64,000 nucleotides of DNA from Rhizobium sp. FKY42 (GTDB lineage Bacteria > Pseudomonadota > Alphaproteobacteria > Rhizobiales > Rhizobiaceae), in assembly GCF_005222835.1 (NCBI RefSeq), contig NZ_STGA01000004.1:124001-188000 (forward strand), in the 5' to 3' direction. Positions 1 through 13,616 of the stretch are shown here, in pieces; position 1 is the stretch's first letter; every line of letters begins with the position of its first letter. The notes under the pieces are model-generated. The model did no database searches, was not told the origin of the DNA, and saw nothing but the letters and a program-made list of their open reading frames with translations. A program made the translations under genes and the position numbers.

Positions 1-4454
<4,454 letters not shown>

Positions 4455-4455
<1 letters not shown>

Positions 4456-4622
4456 TGCGAAACGGACGCATAGTCCACACTGGAATGGCTTTGGCAGTTG
4501 CTGTGGCCGTTCCAACAGTCGCCGCGCTGGTCAATGGTGCGCTTGTTTTAGAATTCGTGGTGCTGGGGGCGGTGATCGGTTTCGCCTACTGGTACTGGGG
4601 GCCGCAATGGCCGCCTCTTTGA
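4455..4622 (+). CDS. Predicted 55-aa membrane protein between gltB and gltD
   Basis: Small reading frame that fills the gltB-gltD gap almost exactly. Its ATG shares an A with the gltB stop (TGATG), which suggests translational coupling, and it ends 15 nt before the gltD start. The product begins MRNGRIVHTGMALAVAVAVP and is strongly hydrophobic from about residue 10 to 45, with an aromatic, Trp-rich end (FAYWYWGPQWPPL). One or two membrane segments are likely. I do not recognise a family. Similar small hydrophobic ORFs may be overlooked in gltBD operons because of their length. It could be chance, but the tight packing and membrane-like composition favour a real gene. Confidence 0.55.
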
Positions 4623-4637
4623 GCTGAGGAAAAGAAA

Positions 4638-6092
4638 ATGGGCAAGGTTACGGGTTTCATGGAAATCGACCGGCAGGTGGCAAAGTACCAGCCTGCGTCG
4701 GATCGCATTCGTCATTTCCGCGAATTCACCATTCCGATGTCGGATGCCGAGGTGACGAAACAGGCCGCCCGCTGCATGGACTGTGGCATTCCCTATTGCC
4801 ATGGCCCGACCGGCTGTCCGGTTCATAACCAGATCCCGGACTGGAACGACCTCGTCTACAACAACAAGTGGGAAGAGGCGATCCGCAACCTTCATTCCAC
4901 TAACAACTTCCCGGAATTTACCGGTCGCGTTTGCCCGGCGCCCTGCGAGGAAGCCTGCACGCTGAACCTGGAAGATGCGCCCGTTGCGATCAAGACCGTC
5001 GAGCAGGCGATTGCCGACAAGGCTTACGAGCTTGGGTTCATCGCGCCGCAGCCGCCAACGATCCACACGGGCAAGAAGGTCGCCATCATCGGCTCCGGTC
5101 CGGCGGGTCTTGCCGCTGCCCAGCAATTGGGGCGTGCTGGCCATGAGGTTCACGTCTACGAGCGTGAATCCAAGCCCGGCGGCCTTCTCCGCTACGGAAT
5201 TCCGGACTTCAAGATGGAGAAGAATTTCATCGATCGCCGCGTCGAGCAGATCAAGGGTGAGGGCGTGACCTTCCATTGCGGCGTCAATATCGGCGTTGAT
5301 ATGCCGATGGAAAAGCTGCTGGCTGACCATGATGCCGTGATCTACTGCGGCGGTTCGGAGACGCCGCGTCCAGCCGGTATTCCGGGTGTGGACCTGCACG
5401 GCGTCTATGATGCCATGCCGTACCTCGTTCAGCAGAATCGCCGCGTCGGTCGCGAAAACATCGATAGCGTGGGCTGGCCGTCCGAGCCGATCCTTGCCGG
5501 TGCCAAGCATGTCGTCGTTGTGGGCGGTGGCGATACGGCATCGGACTGCGTCGGCACGGCCTTCCGTCAGGGTGCCGTCAAGGTAACCCAGCTCGACATT
5601 CGTCCGATGCCGCCGGAAAAGGAAGACAAGCTGGCCGTCTGGCCGTTCTGGGCTACAAAGATGCGCACCTCTTCGTCTCAGGCAGAAGGTGCAAACCGCG
5701 AGTTTCAGGTCGCAACGCTCGAATTCGTTGGCGAAGACGGTCAATTGACTGGCGTGCGTTGCTGCCAGGTGGATGAGCGCCGCAAGCCGATTGCGGGCAC
5801 GGAGTTTATTATCAAGGCAGACCTCGCCTTCATCGCCATCGGTTTCTCCGGCCCTGCGAAGGATAGTGTGCTGCAGGATCTGGGCGACAAGCTGACGCTC
5901 AATGTAGACCGCCGTGGTTCCACAAACGTGGTGGCCAACGAGAAGGACTACAAGACTTCGGTCGACAAGCTGTGGGCAGCCGGTGACGTTCGTCGCGGCC
6001 AGTCGCTGGTGGTCTGGGCCATCCGCGAGGGTCGTCAGGTGGCCCGCGCCGTGGACGAGGCGTTGATGGGTTCCTCGGTCCTGCCGCGCTAA
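4638..6092 (+). CDS. gltD: Glutamate synthase small subunit
   Basis: Beta subunit of glutamate synthase: an FAD- and iron-sulphur-containing NADPH oxidoreductase that passes electrons to GltB. The length of 484 aa is normal. The N-terminal cysteine clusters are visible (CMDCGIPYC, then CPAPCEEAC). They are followed by an FAD-binding Rossmann motif (IIGSGPAGLAAA, about residue 150), an NADPH-binding motif (VVVGGGDTASDC, about residue 295) and the C-terminal ATG-like motif WAAGDVRRGQSLVVWA. The start is supported by a purine-rich ribosome binding site (GAGGAAAAGAAA) just upstream. It is third in line behind gltB and the mini-ORF, with no room for a separate promoter. Confidence 0.97.
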   Translation: MGKVTGFMEIDRQVAKYQPASDRIRHFREFTIPMSDAEVTKQAARCMDCGIPYCHGPTGCPVHNQIPDWNDLVYNNKWEEAIRNLHSTNNFPEFTGRVCPAPCEEACTLNLEDAPVAIKTVEQAIADKAYELGFIAPQPPTIHTGKKVAIIGSGPAGLAAAQQLGRAGHEVHVYERESKPGGLLRYGIPDFKMEKNFIDRRVEQIKGEGVTFHCGVNIGVDMPMEKLLADHDAVIYCGGSETPRPAGIPGVDLHGVYDAMPYLVQQNRRVGRENIDSVGWPSEPILAGAKHVVVVGGGDTASDCVGTAFRQGAVKVTQLDIRPMPPEKEDKLAVWPFWATKMRTSSSQAEGANREFQVATLEFVGEDGQLTGVRCCQVDERRKPIAGTEFIIKADLAFIAIGFSGPAKDSVLQDLGDKLTLNVDRRGSTNVVANEKDYKTSVDKLWAAGDVRRGQSLVVWAIREGRQVARAVDEALMGSSVLPR

Positions 6093-6124
6093 CGTCTGTT
6101 CGCCAAGACAACGAGTTACTACGG

Positions 6125-6172
6125 CCCGAAGCGTAACGCGAAGCCCAACCTCGCGCACCACGCTTCGGGTTA
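6125..6172 (+). terminator. Structured hairpin after gltD
   Basis: CCCGAAGCG (6125-6133) pairs with CGCTTCGGG (6161-6169). An inner stem is formed by CGCGA (6137-6141) and TCGCG (6151-6155). It lies just downstream of gltD. Only a short T-containing tail (TTATG) follows, so it is either a weak intrinsic terminator or an RNA-stabilising hairpin at the end of the operon. Confidence 0.45.
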
Positions 6173-6205
6173 TGAATTGCCAGTTCCGATCCGGAGGATT
6201 TTTAT

Positions 6206-6769
6206 ATGAGCCTCAAACTCTATCTTGCCGGACCGGAAGTCTTTCTCCCCAATGCCCGCCACATGCTGGACGCAAAGGCCGCGATGGCGCGCGAGTTCGG
6301 TTTCGAGCCCATCTGTCCCGGCGATGTTTCGATCGATCCTGCGCCGACACGCCATGAGTTCGGCCTGAAGATCAGTGCCGTCGATGAAGGCATGATGAAC
6401 CGCGCCGATGGCATCATCGCCAATCTGACGCCTTTTCGTGGTATCGCCGCCGATGTCGGCACCGCCTTTGAACTTGGCTATGTCTGCGCGCAGGGCAAGC
6501 GTGTTGCTGCCTATACGAACATGAGCGCTAACCATTTTCAGCGCACGCGGGAATTTTACAAGGGTGAGATCGCGGAGGGGCCGGATGGACGCAAACGCGG
6601 CCCGGACGGCTTGTCTCTCGAAGATTTCGACATGATCGACAATCTGATGCTGCATGGCGGCATCGAGCGGCGCGGTGGCTTCATTGCCGTGCATGATGCA
6701 GCACCTGACGCGATTTACACAGACCTGACAGCGTTCCGTTCCTGTCTGGAATGGTATGCGTCACGGTGA
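6206..6769 (+). CDS. Nucleoside 2-deoxyribosyltransferase family protein
   Basis: 187-aa cytoplasmic protein of the nucleoside 2-deoxyribosyltransferase family, whose members move a deoxyribosyl group between bases or hydrolyse deoxynucleotides. The N-terminus (LKLYLAGPEVFLPNAR) is the characteristic family start. The segment ADGIIANLTPFRG followed by DVGTAFELGYVCAQGK matches the conserved active-site region, including the Glu of FELGY. A good ribosome binding site (GGAGG) precedes the ATG. The reaction and substrate cannot be decided from sequence; nucleotide salvage or clean-up is the likely role. Its stop overlaps the 3' end of the convergent gene by 9 nt. Confidence 0.85.
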   Translation: MSLKLYLAGPEVFLPNARHMLDAKAAMAREFGFEPICPGDVSIDPAPTRHEFGLKISAVDEGMMNRADGIIANLTPFRGIAADVGTAFELGYVCAQGKRVAAYTNMSANHFQRTREFYKGEIAEGPDGRKRGPDGLSLEDFDMIDNLMLHGGIERRGGFIAVHDAAPDAIYTDLTAFRSCLEWYASR

Positions 6770-7924
6770 CGTGGGGTTGAGCCTGACATTGTCGATACGG
6801 CCAACGGGAGCATCGGGCAGGAAGCCCTTGGTCAGCAACAGATTCTGAGGCGTTTCCCGTGCCACCGACTTGATGGTGGAAGCGCCGAGGAGTTCCTTGC
6901 CACCGTCCAGTTCCGGATCGGAGAGATTGATAGGCTGGCTTGGCATCTTCGCCTCTACTTCCGGCGGCAGGCTGGAAAGCAGCGGCAGGTCTCCTGCATC
7001 CAGGCGGATCAAATCTCCCACCGACAGATCGCCCAGATGGCGCTTTGCCAGTTTTTCTACATAAAATGCCAGCTTGCGTTTGCCCGCATCGGTGAAGCTC
7101 ACGCCGTCCGTGCCTCTCAGGCGGGCCGGTTGGCCGTTCACGTCGGATCCGGTTACTATGAATTGACCGCTTTCATCGACGAAGCCATCCCAGATATCGA
7201 CGAATTCTCCGCCCATTTCCTCGACATTCGACCTGTAGATGCCGTTTAGAGTCACCGCATCGGCTGTCAGTGACGGGGATTCGAATGCCGCAAGGCCGAC
7301 CCAGAGAAGCGGGATTTTGCGATCCGTCACCATTTTTGCCAGGTGTGTGACGCGCTCTTCGTATTCCTTCAGCCAGATATCGGTGCGGAAGCGCTCCCGC
7401 TCGGCACCCACCTGCATGGATTGCCGATCATTTGCGCCCAGCATCACCACCACGATCTGCGGCTTTTCCTGCTCCAGCATGCGGGGCAGTTCACCGAGCC
7501 AGTCATAATGGTCCTGCCGCACGAGGCCGGAAGCAACAGAGCCCTTGGCGATGACCTTGACGGAAGGGTCCTGCTGGAAAGCCGTCTCCAATCCCTGTCC
7601 GACACCCATGGCGCCGAAATCGCCGATCACCAGGATTTTGCGGGCACTGTCCATCTTCTCAACGGCTTCCGGCTGCGGTGGTGCCGATGGAGGCTTGACG
7701 GGCGCGGGTGCAGCCGGCCGCACAACGCCTTGTGGACGCACCCGTTCCGGGCGAGGCCGCATCTGGATGATAGAGCTTTCGGGGCGGCGCCGTTCATTGC
7801 CGAACAACATGTCAAACAGGGTGCGTCGCTGTTCCTGCGCTACGCCCACGCCCGCGGGCAGGGCCATCATCAGAGTGAGGGCCGTGGTCAGGAGGCGGCG
7901 AGGGAGCCTGCGCTTGGAAGTCAT
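6761..7924 (-). CDS. SGNH/DUF459-type periplasmic protein with altered catalytic residues
   Basis: The frame reaches 7957, but the ATG at 7924 (MTSKRRLPRR, then a hydrophobic stretch and AQEQ) gives a clean signal peptide and is preferred; 387 aa. A Pro-rich linker (about residues 55-90) precedes an SGNH-hydrolase-like fold. The GxND block is intact (VVMLGANDRQ). The block-I serine is replaced (IGDFGAMG instead of GDS), and the DxxH histidine is a serine (TDGVSFTDAG). As read, the protein lacks the catalytic Ser and His, so it may be non-catalytic: a polysaccharide or peptidoglycan binder, or a variant fold typical of DUF459. The convergent 3' overlap with the deoxyribosyltransferase gene is 9 nt. 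Confidence 0.75.
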   Translation of the reverse strand: MTSKRRLPRRLLTTALTLMMALPAGVGVAQEQRRTLFDMLFGNERRRPESSIIQMRPRPERVRPQGVVRPAAPAPVKPPSAPPQPEAVEKMDSARKILVIGDFGAMGVGQGLETAFQQDPSVKVIAKGSVASGLVRQDHYDWLGELPRMLEQEKPQIVVVMLGANDRQSMQVGAERERFRTDIWLKEYEERVTHLAKMVTDRKIPLLWVGLAAFESPSLTADAVTLNGIYRSNVEEMGGEFVDIWDGFVDESGQFIVTGSDVNGQPARLRGTDGVSFTDAGKRKLAFYVEKLAKRHLGDLSVGDLIRLDAGDLPLLSSLPPEVEAKMPSQPINLSDPELDGGKELLGASTIKSVARETPQNLLLTKGFLPDAPVGRIDNVRLNPTSP

Positions 7925-8022
7925 GTCTTCGGCCCATTCTCGATAAGCTGGTCCCATTCATCGGGACCGATGCCCGCGCGGCAAAGCCGTGCGGGCCATT
8001 GGTCAAGTCTGCTAGAATGTTG

Positions 8023-9237
8023 TTACTTCCGCAAGGCTTTCAACAGGCTCTTGGACGGTTCGCCATCCCGCTCCATGCCAAGGCGGGCCTGAATGGCGGC
8101 AATGGCGGCCTTCGAACCGGAGCCGAAGTTTCCGTCGATTTCGCCGTCATAATAGCCCAGTTCCTTGAGTCGGCTCTGCAATTCAAACTTTTCCTTGATG
8201 TCCAGCGTGTTGTGCGGACGCGGCCAGGATTGTTGCATGCCGCCGTAACCAGCGATCTCGTCTGCCAGCAAACCAACGCCGAGCGCATAGGAATCTGCCG
8301 CATTGTAACGTTTGATGACAGTGAAATTGGTCATCATCAGGAATGCGGGGCCTTCCGCTCCGGCAAGCAATTTGAGCGTGGCGCGATCATTGGGCCGGGG
8401 AAACGCCTTGCCATTGGCCCGCACGAAGCCAAGCTTTGCCCATTGCGCCAGCGTCTTCGTTTGCCCTGCATACTTTGCGGCCCCGGCAGGCGAGACCGAT
8501 TCGTAACCCCATGTGGAGCCTGTCTGCCAGCCGTTTTTCGCAAGAAGATTGGCAGCGGTTGCCAGTGCGTCGGGGATGGAACTCCAGATATCGCGACGGC
8601 CATCGCCATCGGCATCGACGGAATAGAGAAGATAGCTTGTCGGTATAAACTGCGTGTGGCCCATCGCACCTGCCCAGGAGCCAGTCAGATGCTTGGGTGT
8701 CACATCGCCCGATTGCAGGATCTTGAGGGCGGCGATCAATTGCTTGCGGGCAAAATTGGCTCGTTTCGGGTCACCCCAGGCAAGGGTCGCCAGCGCCTGC
8801 GGCACGTGGTGCAGACGGTCGTGGTTCAGAAGGGCGGCGCCGTAATTGGTTTCCATCGACCAGATGGCCAGCAGAATGTATTTGTCGACACCGAAATGTC
8901 GCTCCAGCGCCGTCAGAGTACGGTTGTGCTTTGCCAGCATCTCGCGCCCGACCTTGACGGTGTAAGGGTTCACGCGAGAATCAAGATAATCCCAGATCTG
9001 CGATTTGAACTCGGGCTGATAGCGTGCTTTTTCCAGCACTTCCTCGTCTGGGCCGGTAATGCCCGCAAATGCCTGATTATAGGTGGATTTGGCTATGCCG
9101 TTGGCCGCGGCTGTTTCATAGAATTTGGCAACCCATGCCTTGAAACCGGCGTCGGCCTTGGCATCTATCGCAGAAGTCGCAACAACAATGGCTGCGATGG
9201 CGGAGAGGGCAAAGCGTCTGGCGCTGAATTTTTTCAT
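8023..9237 (-). CDS. MltB-type lytic murein transglycosylase with peptidoglycan-binding tail
   Basis: Cleaves the glycan strand of peptidoglycan in the periplasm, leaving 1,6-anhydro ends. The ATG at 9237 (MKKFSARRFALSAIAA) starts a Sec signal peptide and has an AAGGAA site 9 nt upstream; the frame's longer N-terminal extension is not credible. The catalytic-Glu motif AIWSMETNYG lies around residue 125. The C-terminal about 60 residues form a PG_binding_1 domain (LQSRLKELGYYDGEIDGNFG). This membrane-free MltB layout with a C-terminal binding domain is common in rhizobia. It follows the SGNH-like gene's strand but is separated by about 100 nt upstream of that gene, so co-transcription is possible. 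Confidence 0.92.
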   Translation of the reverse strand: MKKFSARRFALSAIAAIVVATSAIDAKADAGFKAWVAKFYETAAANGIAKSTYNQAFAGITGPDEEVLEKARYQPEFKSQIWDYLDSRVNPYTVKVGREMLAKHNRTLTALERHFGVDKYILLAIWSMETNYGAALLNHDRLHHVPQALATLAWGDPKRANFARKQLIAALKILQSGDVTPKHLTGSWAGAMGHTQFIPTSYLLYSVDADGDGRRDIWSSIPDALATAANLLAKNGWQTGSTWGYESVSPAGAAKYAGQTKTLAQWAKLGFVRANGKAFPRPNDRATLKLLAGAEGPAFLMMTNFTVIKRYNAADSYALGVGLLADEIAGYGGMQQSWPRPHNTLDIKEKFELQSRLKELGYYDGEIDGNFGSGSKAAIAAIQARLGMERDGEPSKSLLKALRK

Positions 9238-9445
9238 CGGCGGAGTGTTCCTTGTTCTATCCGGTCTCAAATTTGCCAGGATCGGGAACGACGCCCTGAC
9301 ATTGAAGCAACAGGGTAGACCGACAGTGTCAACAAATTCTTTACCATGTGGACACTCCTCTGTCATTGTTTGTGAAAAGGTAGTGATTGGTTGCTATGGC
9401 GGAACGTCTAGCACCCTAATCGGATTGTGCTTGAAGGAGGCATGA

Positions 9446-10330
9446 GTGGGACAACAGAAGATCCGTAAAGCCGTATTCCCCGTTGCAGGTCTTGGAACGC
9501 GCTTCCTGCCGGCGACCAAGGCTGTTCCGAAGGAAATGCTGACGGTCGTGGATAAGCCGGTCATTCAGTACGTTGTCGATGAAGCGGCTGCGGCCGGCAT
9601 CGAGCACTTCGTATTCGTGACAGGCCGCGGCAAGGGCGTCATCGAAGACTATTTCGACATCCAGTACGAGCTGGAGCAGATGCTGCGCGAGCGGAACAAG
9701 AATGCGGAACTGACGCTGCTTTCCGACCTTTTGCCGACAGCCGGTACCGCAAGCTTCACCCGCCAGCAGGTTCCACTCGGTCTTGGCCATGCCGTCTGGT
9801 GCGCGCGCGATATCGTCGGCAACGAGCCATTTGCCGTGCTGCTGCCTGACATGATCATGGCTTCGGAGAAGAGCTGCCTCAAGGGAATGGTCGAGCTCTA
9901 CGACAAGACCGGCGGCAACGTTCTGGCCGTTGAGGAATGCGATCCGGAACTGGCGCATAAATACGGCATCGTCGGCATGGGCGACAAGGTTGGTGACGAA
10001 GGCTTCAAGATCACCCAGATGGTTGAAAAGCCTGCCAAGGGGACGGCACCTTCAAACTTCTTCATCAATGGCCGTTACATTCTGCAGCCGGAGATCTTCA
10101 AGATCCTCGAAACGCAGGAGCGCGGCGCTGGTAACGAAATCCAGCTGACGGATGGCATGCTGGCGCTGGCCAAGTCCCAGGAGTTTTCTGCCTATCACTT
10201 CAAGGGTGAGACCTTCGACTGTGGCGCCAAGGATGGCTTCATTCTCGCTAACCTGGCTTTTGCCCTGAAGCGCGATGATATTCGTCCGCTGATCGAGGGA
10301 CCGCTGAAGGCCATCACATCGAAGATGTAA
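9446..10330 (+). CDS. galU: UTP-glucose-1-phosphate uridylyltransferase
   Basis: Makes UDP-glucose from UTP and glucose 1-phosphate, feeding exopolysaccharide, LPS and cyclic glucan synthesis. The nucleotidyltransferase signature [20 protein letters not shown] is at residues 11-30, and FDCGAKDGF near the C-terminus is typical of GalU. The length of 294 aa is normal. The start is GTG at 9446: AAGGAGG at 9434-9440 has proper spacing to it, while the nearby ATG at 9442 is out of frame and too close. A strong intrinsic terminator follows the gene, which appears to be monocistronic. Confidence 0.97.
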   Translation: MGQQKIRKAVFPVAGLGTRFLPATKAVPKEMLTVVDKPVIQYVVDEAAAAGIEHFVFVTGRGKGVIEDYFDIQYELEQMLRERNKNAELTLLSDLLPTAGTASFTRQQVPLGLGHAVWCARDIVGNEPFAVLLPDMIMASEKSCLKGMVELYDKTGGNVLAVEECDPELAHKYGIVGMGDKVGDEGFKITQMVEKPAKGTAPSNFFINGRYILQPEIFKILETQERGAGNEIQLTDGMLALAKSQEFSAYHFKGETFDCGAKDGFILANLAFALKRDDIRPLIEGPLKAITSKM

Positions 10331-10353
10331 ATTTCTTTGCATTGCGAGCGTAC

Positions 10354-10381
10354 AGCCCCGGAAGCGATTCCGGGGCTTTTG
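10354..10381 (+). terminator. Intrinsic terminator after galU
   Basis: AGCCCCGGAA (10354-10363) and TTCCGGGGCT (10368-10377) form a perfect 10-bp stem with a GCGA loop, followed by TTTTG. It sits 24 nt after the galU stop and just before the convergent barrel-protein gene. Confidence 0.9.
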
Positions 10382-10382
10382 T

Positions 10383-12026
10383 TTACCGTCTCAACGTCAG
10401 GCCAACACCTGCACGCAGTTGCTTGCTGTCGGTGCCGCCCGGGTTGTCAGTGAACTCGTAGCCAAGATTGGCCGTCGCGTCGAAATATCGATTGATGTTC
10501 CAGATGAGACCGGTGCCGAGCGCCCAGTTCAGAGCATTGTCCGTATTGGGATAATCGCGCAATGTCGAAGAGGCTGTCAGGCGGCCCGTCAGATCGTTGC
10601 GGATCAGGTGCGAGAGACCCGCGCTCAGCTGGTAGTCCACCCAGCCGCTCTGGCCGGCCGCTGTTGCATCCTGCACGGTGGTTCTCAGACCCAGATCCAC
10701 GTCTGTCCCGCGCTGGGGTGACCAGAGCAGCGTGCCATCCACGGTGAAAGCATCAATCGACTTCAGGCGTGCATCTTCGTAATCGACAACCGCATAGCCA
10801 AGGCCGAGCTCGCCCCGGAGCTTTTCTCCGAGATCGAGTTGCACACCTGAGCGGGCTCCATAGCTCCAGGAGGAACGGGCATAGCCAAGCCGGTCTACGC
10901 CATCGTCATAGACTGCTCGACCCAGTGTGGCCTCGATGAAAGGGATCAGCGCTGGTGACAGTTCGTAACCTACACGGATACGGCCTTCCACAGCATTGCG
11001 GTCGCGATCGCTGAGGCTGAGCGAGCTTCCGTCTGCGAAGCGCGCAGAGCCATAGATGGTGCGCGTGCCGGTGAGGGCAGCGGTTCCGCGCAGAATGCCG
11101 AAATCGCGCTCAATCGTGCCGCCCAGTGAGAAGCGATCCACGCGGGCCTGTTCCACCGTCCCGGCAATCGCGTTCGGGTCACTCGCATCTTCGCGCTCGA
11201 ATGCGTAGCCCGCCAGCACGTGAGCAACGGTCTGGTTCGAAAGGTCAAGCCGCAGGTCGGCATCCAGGCGCGCATTCGGCTCTGCCTGTCCCGTGCCGCT
11301 GATGTTTTTTTGATAGGTGCCGGCGCCGGTGATGGTGAGTGCGTGACGCGCCCAGTCCGATGTCAGGGTTCCATTCAGTGTCGTGGCAAGGTAGTTGCGA
11401 CGGCTCGTATTGGATCCGCTACGGGTTGTTTCCGAATTAACGCTCTGGTTCACGCTGGGGCGGAGCGTGAAGGTGCCTAGCTTTACCCCGAGACCATCGC
11501 CGCGGCGGGCAGTTGCGTCCCCGCCCCCCTCGATCGCTTCTTCTGCTGCGTTCTGCTGCGGTTCGGTGAGCTCGCTCAGGTCATCGGCGATCAGACCATC
11601 TGCCTGATTGAGCGGTGTGCCCTGCAGCATGTTGGCTCCCGCACGCAACGGGGTGGTGGCAAGGCTTGTCGTGCCGGTCGCGGTTGAAGACAGCCCATTG
11701 CCCGATTGGTCCAGCGGATCCGTAGCCCCACCATCTGTCAGCGATGACCCGCTGGCATAATAAGGATCGGTCGTACCTGCCAATTGACCCGTGCCAGAGC
11801 CGGTACTGGTGCCTGTTCCTGTGCTGCGGGTGGGAAATGTTTCGTTCAGCGTGCTTGAGGCGGTAGCACGCTGGCTTCCGCTGCTGGCCGTCGCATTCGT
11901 ATTGCGATTATTGGCGGACTGCGCTGATGCAATGGTCGGAATGGCTAAAATGGTTGACGCAAGCAGGGTCAGCGTAGCGCCGAGGCGCCGCTGCCGCAAA
12001 GCATCGTTTGAAATGCGTTTCGTCAT
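10383..12026 (-). CDS. Outer-membrane beta-barrel protein (putative porin 2 type)
   Basis: The preferred start at 12026 (MTKRISNDALRQRRLGATLTL) gives a 547-aa protein with a signal peptide ending near AIPTIASAQ. About 130 residues of low-complexity Ser/Thr/Gly/Asn sequence follow. From about residue 180 to the end there are alternating hydrophobic/polar strands and a terminal aromatic strand ending in GVGLTLRR, typical of an outer-membrane barrel. Phrases such as YELSPALIPFIEATLG, GLGYAVVDYED and ATANLGYEFTDN resemble the BBP2-type putative porin family found with alphaproteobacterial surface polysaccharide loci. The substrate or role is unknown. The longer N-terminal extension in frame has no signal-peptide logic and was dropped. 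Confidence 0.7.
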   Translation of the reverse strand: MTKRISNDALRQRRLGATLTLLASTILAIPTIASAQSANNRNTNATASSGSQRATASSTLNETFPTRSTGTGTSTGSGTGQLAGTTDPYYASGSSLTDGGATDPLDQSGNGLSSTATGTTSLATTPLRAGANMLQGTPLNQADGLIADDLSELTEPQQNAAEEAIEGGGDATARRGDGLGVKLGTFTLRPSVNQSVNSETTRSGSNTSRRNYLATTLNGTLTSDWARHALTITGAGTYQKNISGTGQAEPNARLDADLRLDLSNQTVAHVLAGYAFEREDASDPNAIAGTVEQARVDRFSLGGTIERDFGILRGTAALTGTRTIYGSARFADGSSLSLSDRDRNAVEGRIRVGYELSPALIPFIEATLGRAVYDDGVDRLGYARSSWSYGARSGVQLDLGEKLRGELGLGYAVVDYEDARLKSIDAFTVDGTLLWSPQRGTDVDLGLRTTVQDATAAGQSGWVDYQLSAGLSHLIRNDLTGRLTASSTLRDYPNTDNALNWALGTGLIWNINRYFDATANLGYEFTDNPGGTDSKQLRAGVGLTLRR

Positions 12027-12161
12027 GGCGCCGGCTGGGCTCCCAAATATCCTTACCCATTCGTAAACCCTTGTGGTTAACGAATGGTTGATTTCGCTTT
12101 TGCGGAGCTTGATCCACCGGATGGACATTTGCTTTGCTGAGGGCTATGGCTCCCGCTCATG

Positions 12162-13154
12162 ATGAACGAGACGAGATCCCTGACCTTGACCGATCCAGTT
12201 CACTCTGCGCTGCGCACCCTGGCCACTGAAAAGCGCGGACTCGAAGCGCTTGAAGCCGCCCTGCAGAACGGCCTTGCGGAACCTTTGACGCGCGCCGTGG
12301 AATTGATTTCCGCCATCTCGGGCCGGGTTATCGTCACGGGCGTCGGCAAGAGCGGTCATATCGGTGCCAAGCTTGCGGCGACCTTCGCCTCCACTGGAAC
12401 GCCCGCTTCCTTCGTACACGCGGCGGAAGCCAATCACGGTGATCTCGGTATGATTGCGGGAAATGATCTCGTGATTGCGCTCTCGAAGAGCGGAGAAAGC
12501 GCGGAATTGCGCAATATTCTCTCCTATACGCGGCGCTTTTCGATTCCGCTGGTTTCGCTGACTTGCGCGCCGGATTCCTCCCTGGCGCGCGCTTCCGACG
12601 TGGTGCTGCTGCTGCCAAACGAGGAGGAAGCCTGCCCGCATGGGCTCGCCCCCACCACCTCAACACTGATGCAGCTGGCGATCGGCGATGCGCTGGCGAT
12701 TGCGCTGCTTGAGGCCCGCGGCTTTACGGCTACTGATTTCCACACCTTCCATCCGGGCGGAAAGCTGGGCGCTGGTCTGACGCATGTGAAGGATATCATG
12801 CATACGGGGGAGCGCCTGCCGCTCGTACCATCAGGAACCTCAATGCCGGAAGCCGTGCAGGTTCTTTCCCGCAAGCACTTCGGCTGTGTCATCGTTCTGA
12901 ACGATGACGGCACCATTGCCGGTATCGTGACCGAAGGCGACATGGCGCGAAACCTGACCCGCAATCTGGGTGAACTGACCGTCGATGACGTCATGACCCG
13001 GACGCCGAAGACTATCCCGCCGGAAACACTCGCGACAGCCGCTCTTGCTCTGATCAACAAGCATAGCATCGGCGCGTTGATCATTGCCGACGCAGACAAG
13101 CGCCCCCTAGGTCTTGTGCACTTCCACGATCTCTTGCGGATTGGCGTGGCCTGA
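12162..13154 (+). CDS. kdsD: KpsF/KdsD-type arabinose-5-phosphate isomerase
   Basis: Interconverts ribulose 5-phosphate and arabinose 5-phosphate, the first committed step toward Kdo for LPS lipid A/core. The SIS sugar-isomerase domain covers residues 1-200 (VTGVGKSGHIGAKLAATF, HAAEANHGDLG, ALSKSGESAEL). It is followed by a linker (HTFHPGGKLG) and two CBS domains (about 205-330), the standard KdsD/KpsF layout. Two adjacent ATG codons (12159, 12162) could start it. Divergent from the barrel gene; the 135-nt gap must hold both promoters. Confidence 0.93.
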   Translation: MNETRSLTLTDPVHSALRTLATEKRGLEALEAALQNGLAEPLTRAVELISAISGRVIVTGVGKSGHIGAKLAATFASTGTPASFVHAAEANHGDLGMIAGNDLVIALSKSGESAELRNILSYTRRFSIPLVSLTCAPDSSLARASDVVLLLPNEEEACPHGLAPTTSTLMQLAIGDALAIALLEARGFTATDFHTFHPGGKLGAGLTHVKDIMHTGERLPLVPSGTSMPEAVQVLSRKHFGCVIVLNDDGTIAGIVTEGDMARNLTRNLGELTVDDVMTRTPKTIPPETLATAALALINKHSIGALIIADADKRPLGLVHFHDLLRIGVA

Positions 13155-13616
13155 TCAGGCCACGGGTTCCACGATCAGTTCACTGCCGCTCCAATGCGCG
13201 ACGCGCACACGCATTCCCGCCGGAAGGTCCGGGCCGCTGACCGGCCACCATGTATCGTCAAGGCGGATACGGCCCCGGCCTTCGCGGATGGGTTCCGCCA
13301 AGGTGGCCGTTCTTCCAATCAGGCTTTCCCCCCGGCGGTTCAGCAGCGGTTGGTCGGTTTTCGCATCGTCGCTGCCGTAGAAACGGCGGCCAATCAGCGT
13401 GACGATCACCGAGAGGCCCGCAAACAGGAGAAGCTGGATCTGCCAGCTCCAGAGCGCCTGTTCCCAGAGGAAGAGGGAGGCCGCACCCATGATAAGGGCG
13501 GCCAGACCGATCCAGATGAGAAAAACACCGGGGGCGGCCAGTTCTGCTGCCAACAGCACAAACCCTAAGATCCACCAGTTCCAGGGACCAAGGGAAGCGA
13601 TCATGCTCGCGATCAT
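13155..13616 (-). CDS. NfeD-like membrane protein
   Basis: 153-aa NfeD-family protein, partner of the adjacent stomatin-like protein. Hydrophobic helices at about residues 12-32, 34-52 and 56-72 are followed by a soluble OB-fold domain (RRGESLIGRTATLAEPIREGRGRIRLDDTWW...). Its ATG overlaps the stop of the SPFH gene by 4 nt (ATGA), so the two are translationally coupled. The pair is a conserved module thought to organise membrane microdomains or regulate membrane proteases; a specific client cannot be inferred here. Confidence 0.92.
   Translation of the reverse strand: MIASMIASLGPWNWWILGFVLLAAELAAPGVFLIWIGLAALIMGAASLFLWEQALWSWQIQLLLFAGLSVIVTLIGRRFYGSDDAKTDQPLLNRRGESLIGRTATLAEPIREGRGRIRLDDTWWPVSGPDLPAGMRVRVAHWSGSELIVEPVA

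Noticed and set aside
4548..6161. 537-aa open frame on the minus strand opposite gltD
   Set aside because: Complete shadow of gltD caused by high GC; no recognisable domain, no ribosome binding site.
7999..9318. 439-aa + strand frame opposite the transglycosylase
   Set aside because: Antisense to a gene with clear catalytic motifs; its sequence is Cys/Arg/His-rich nonsense.
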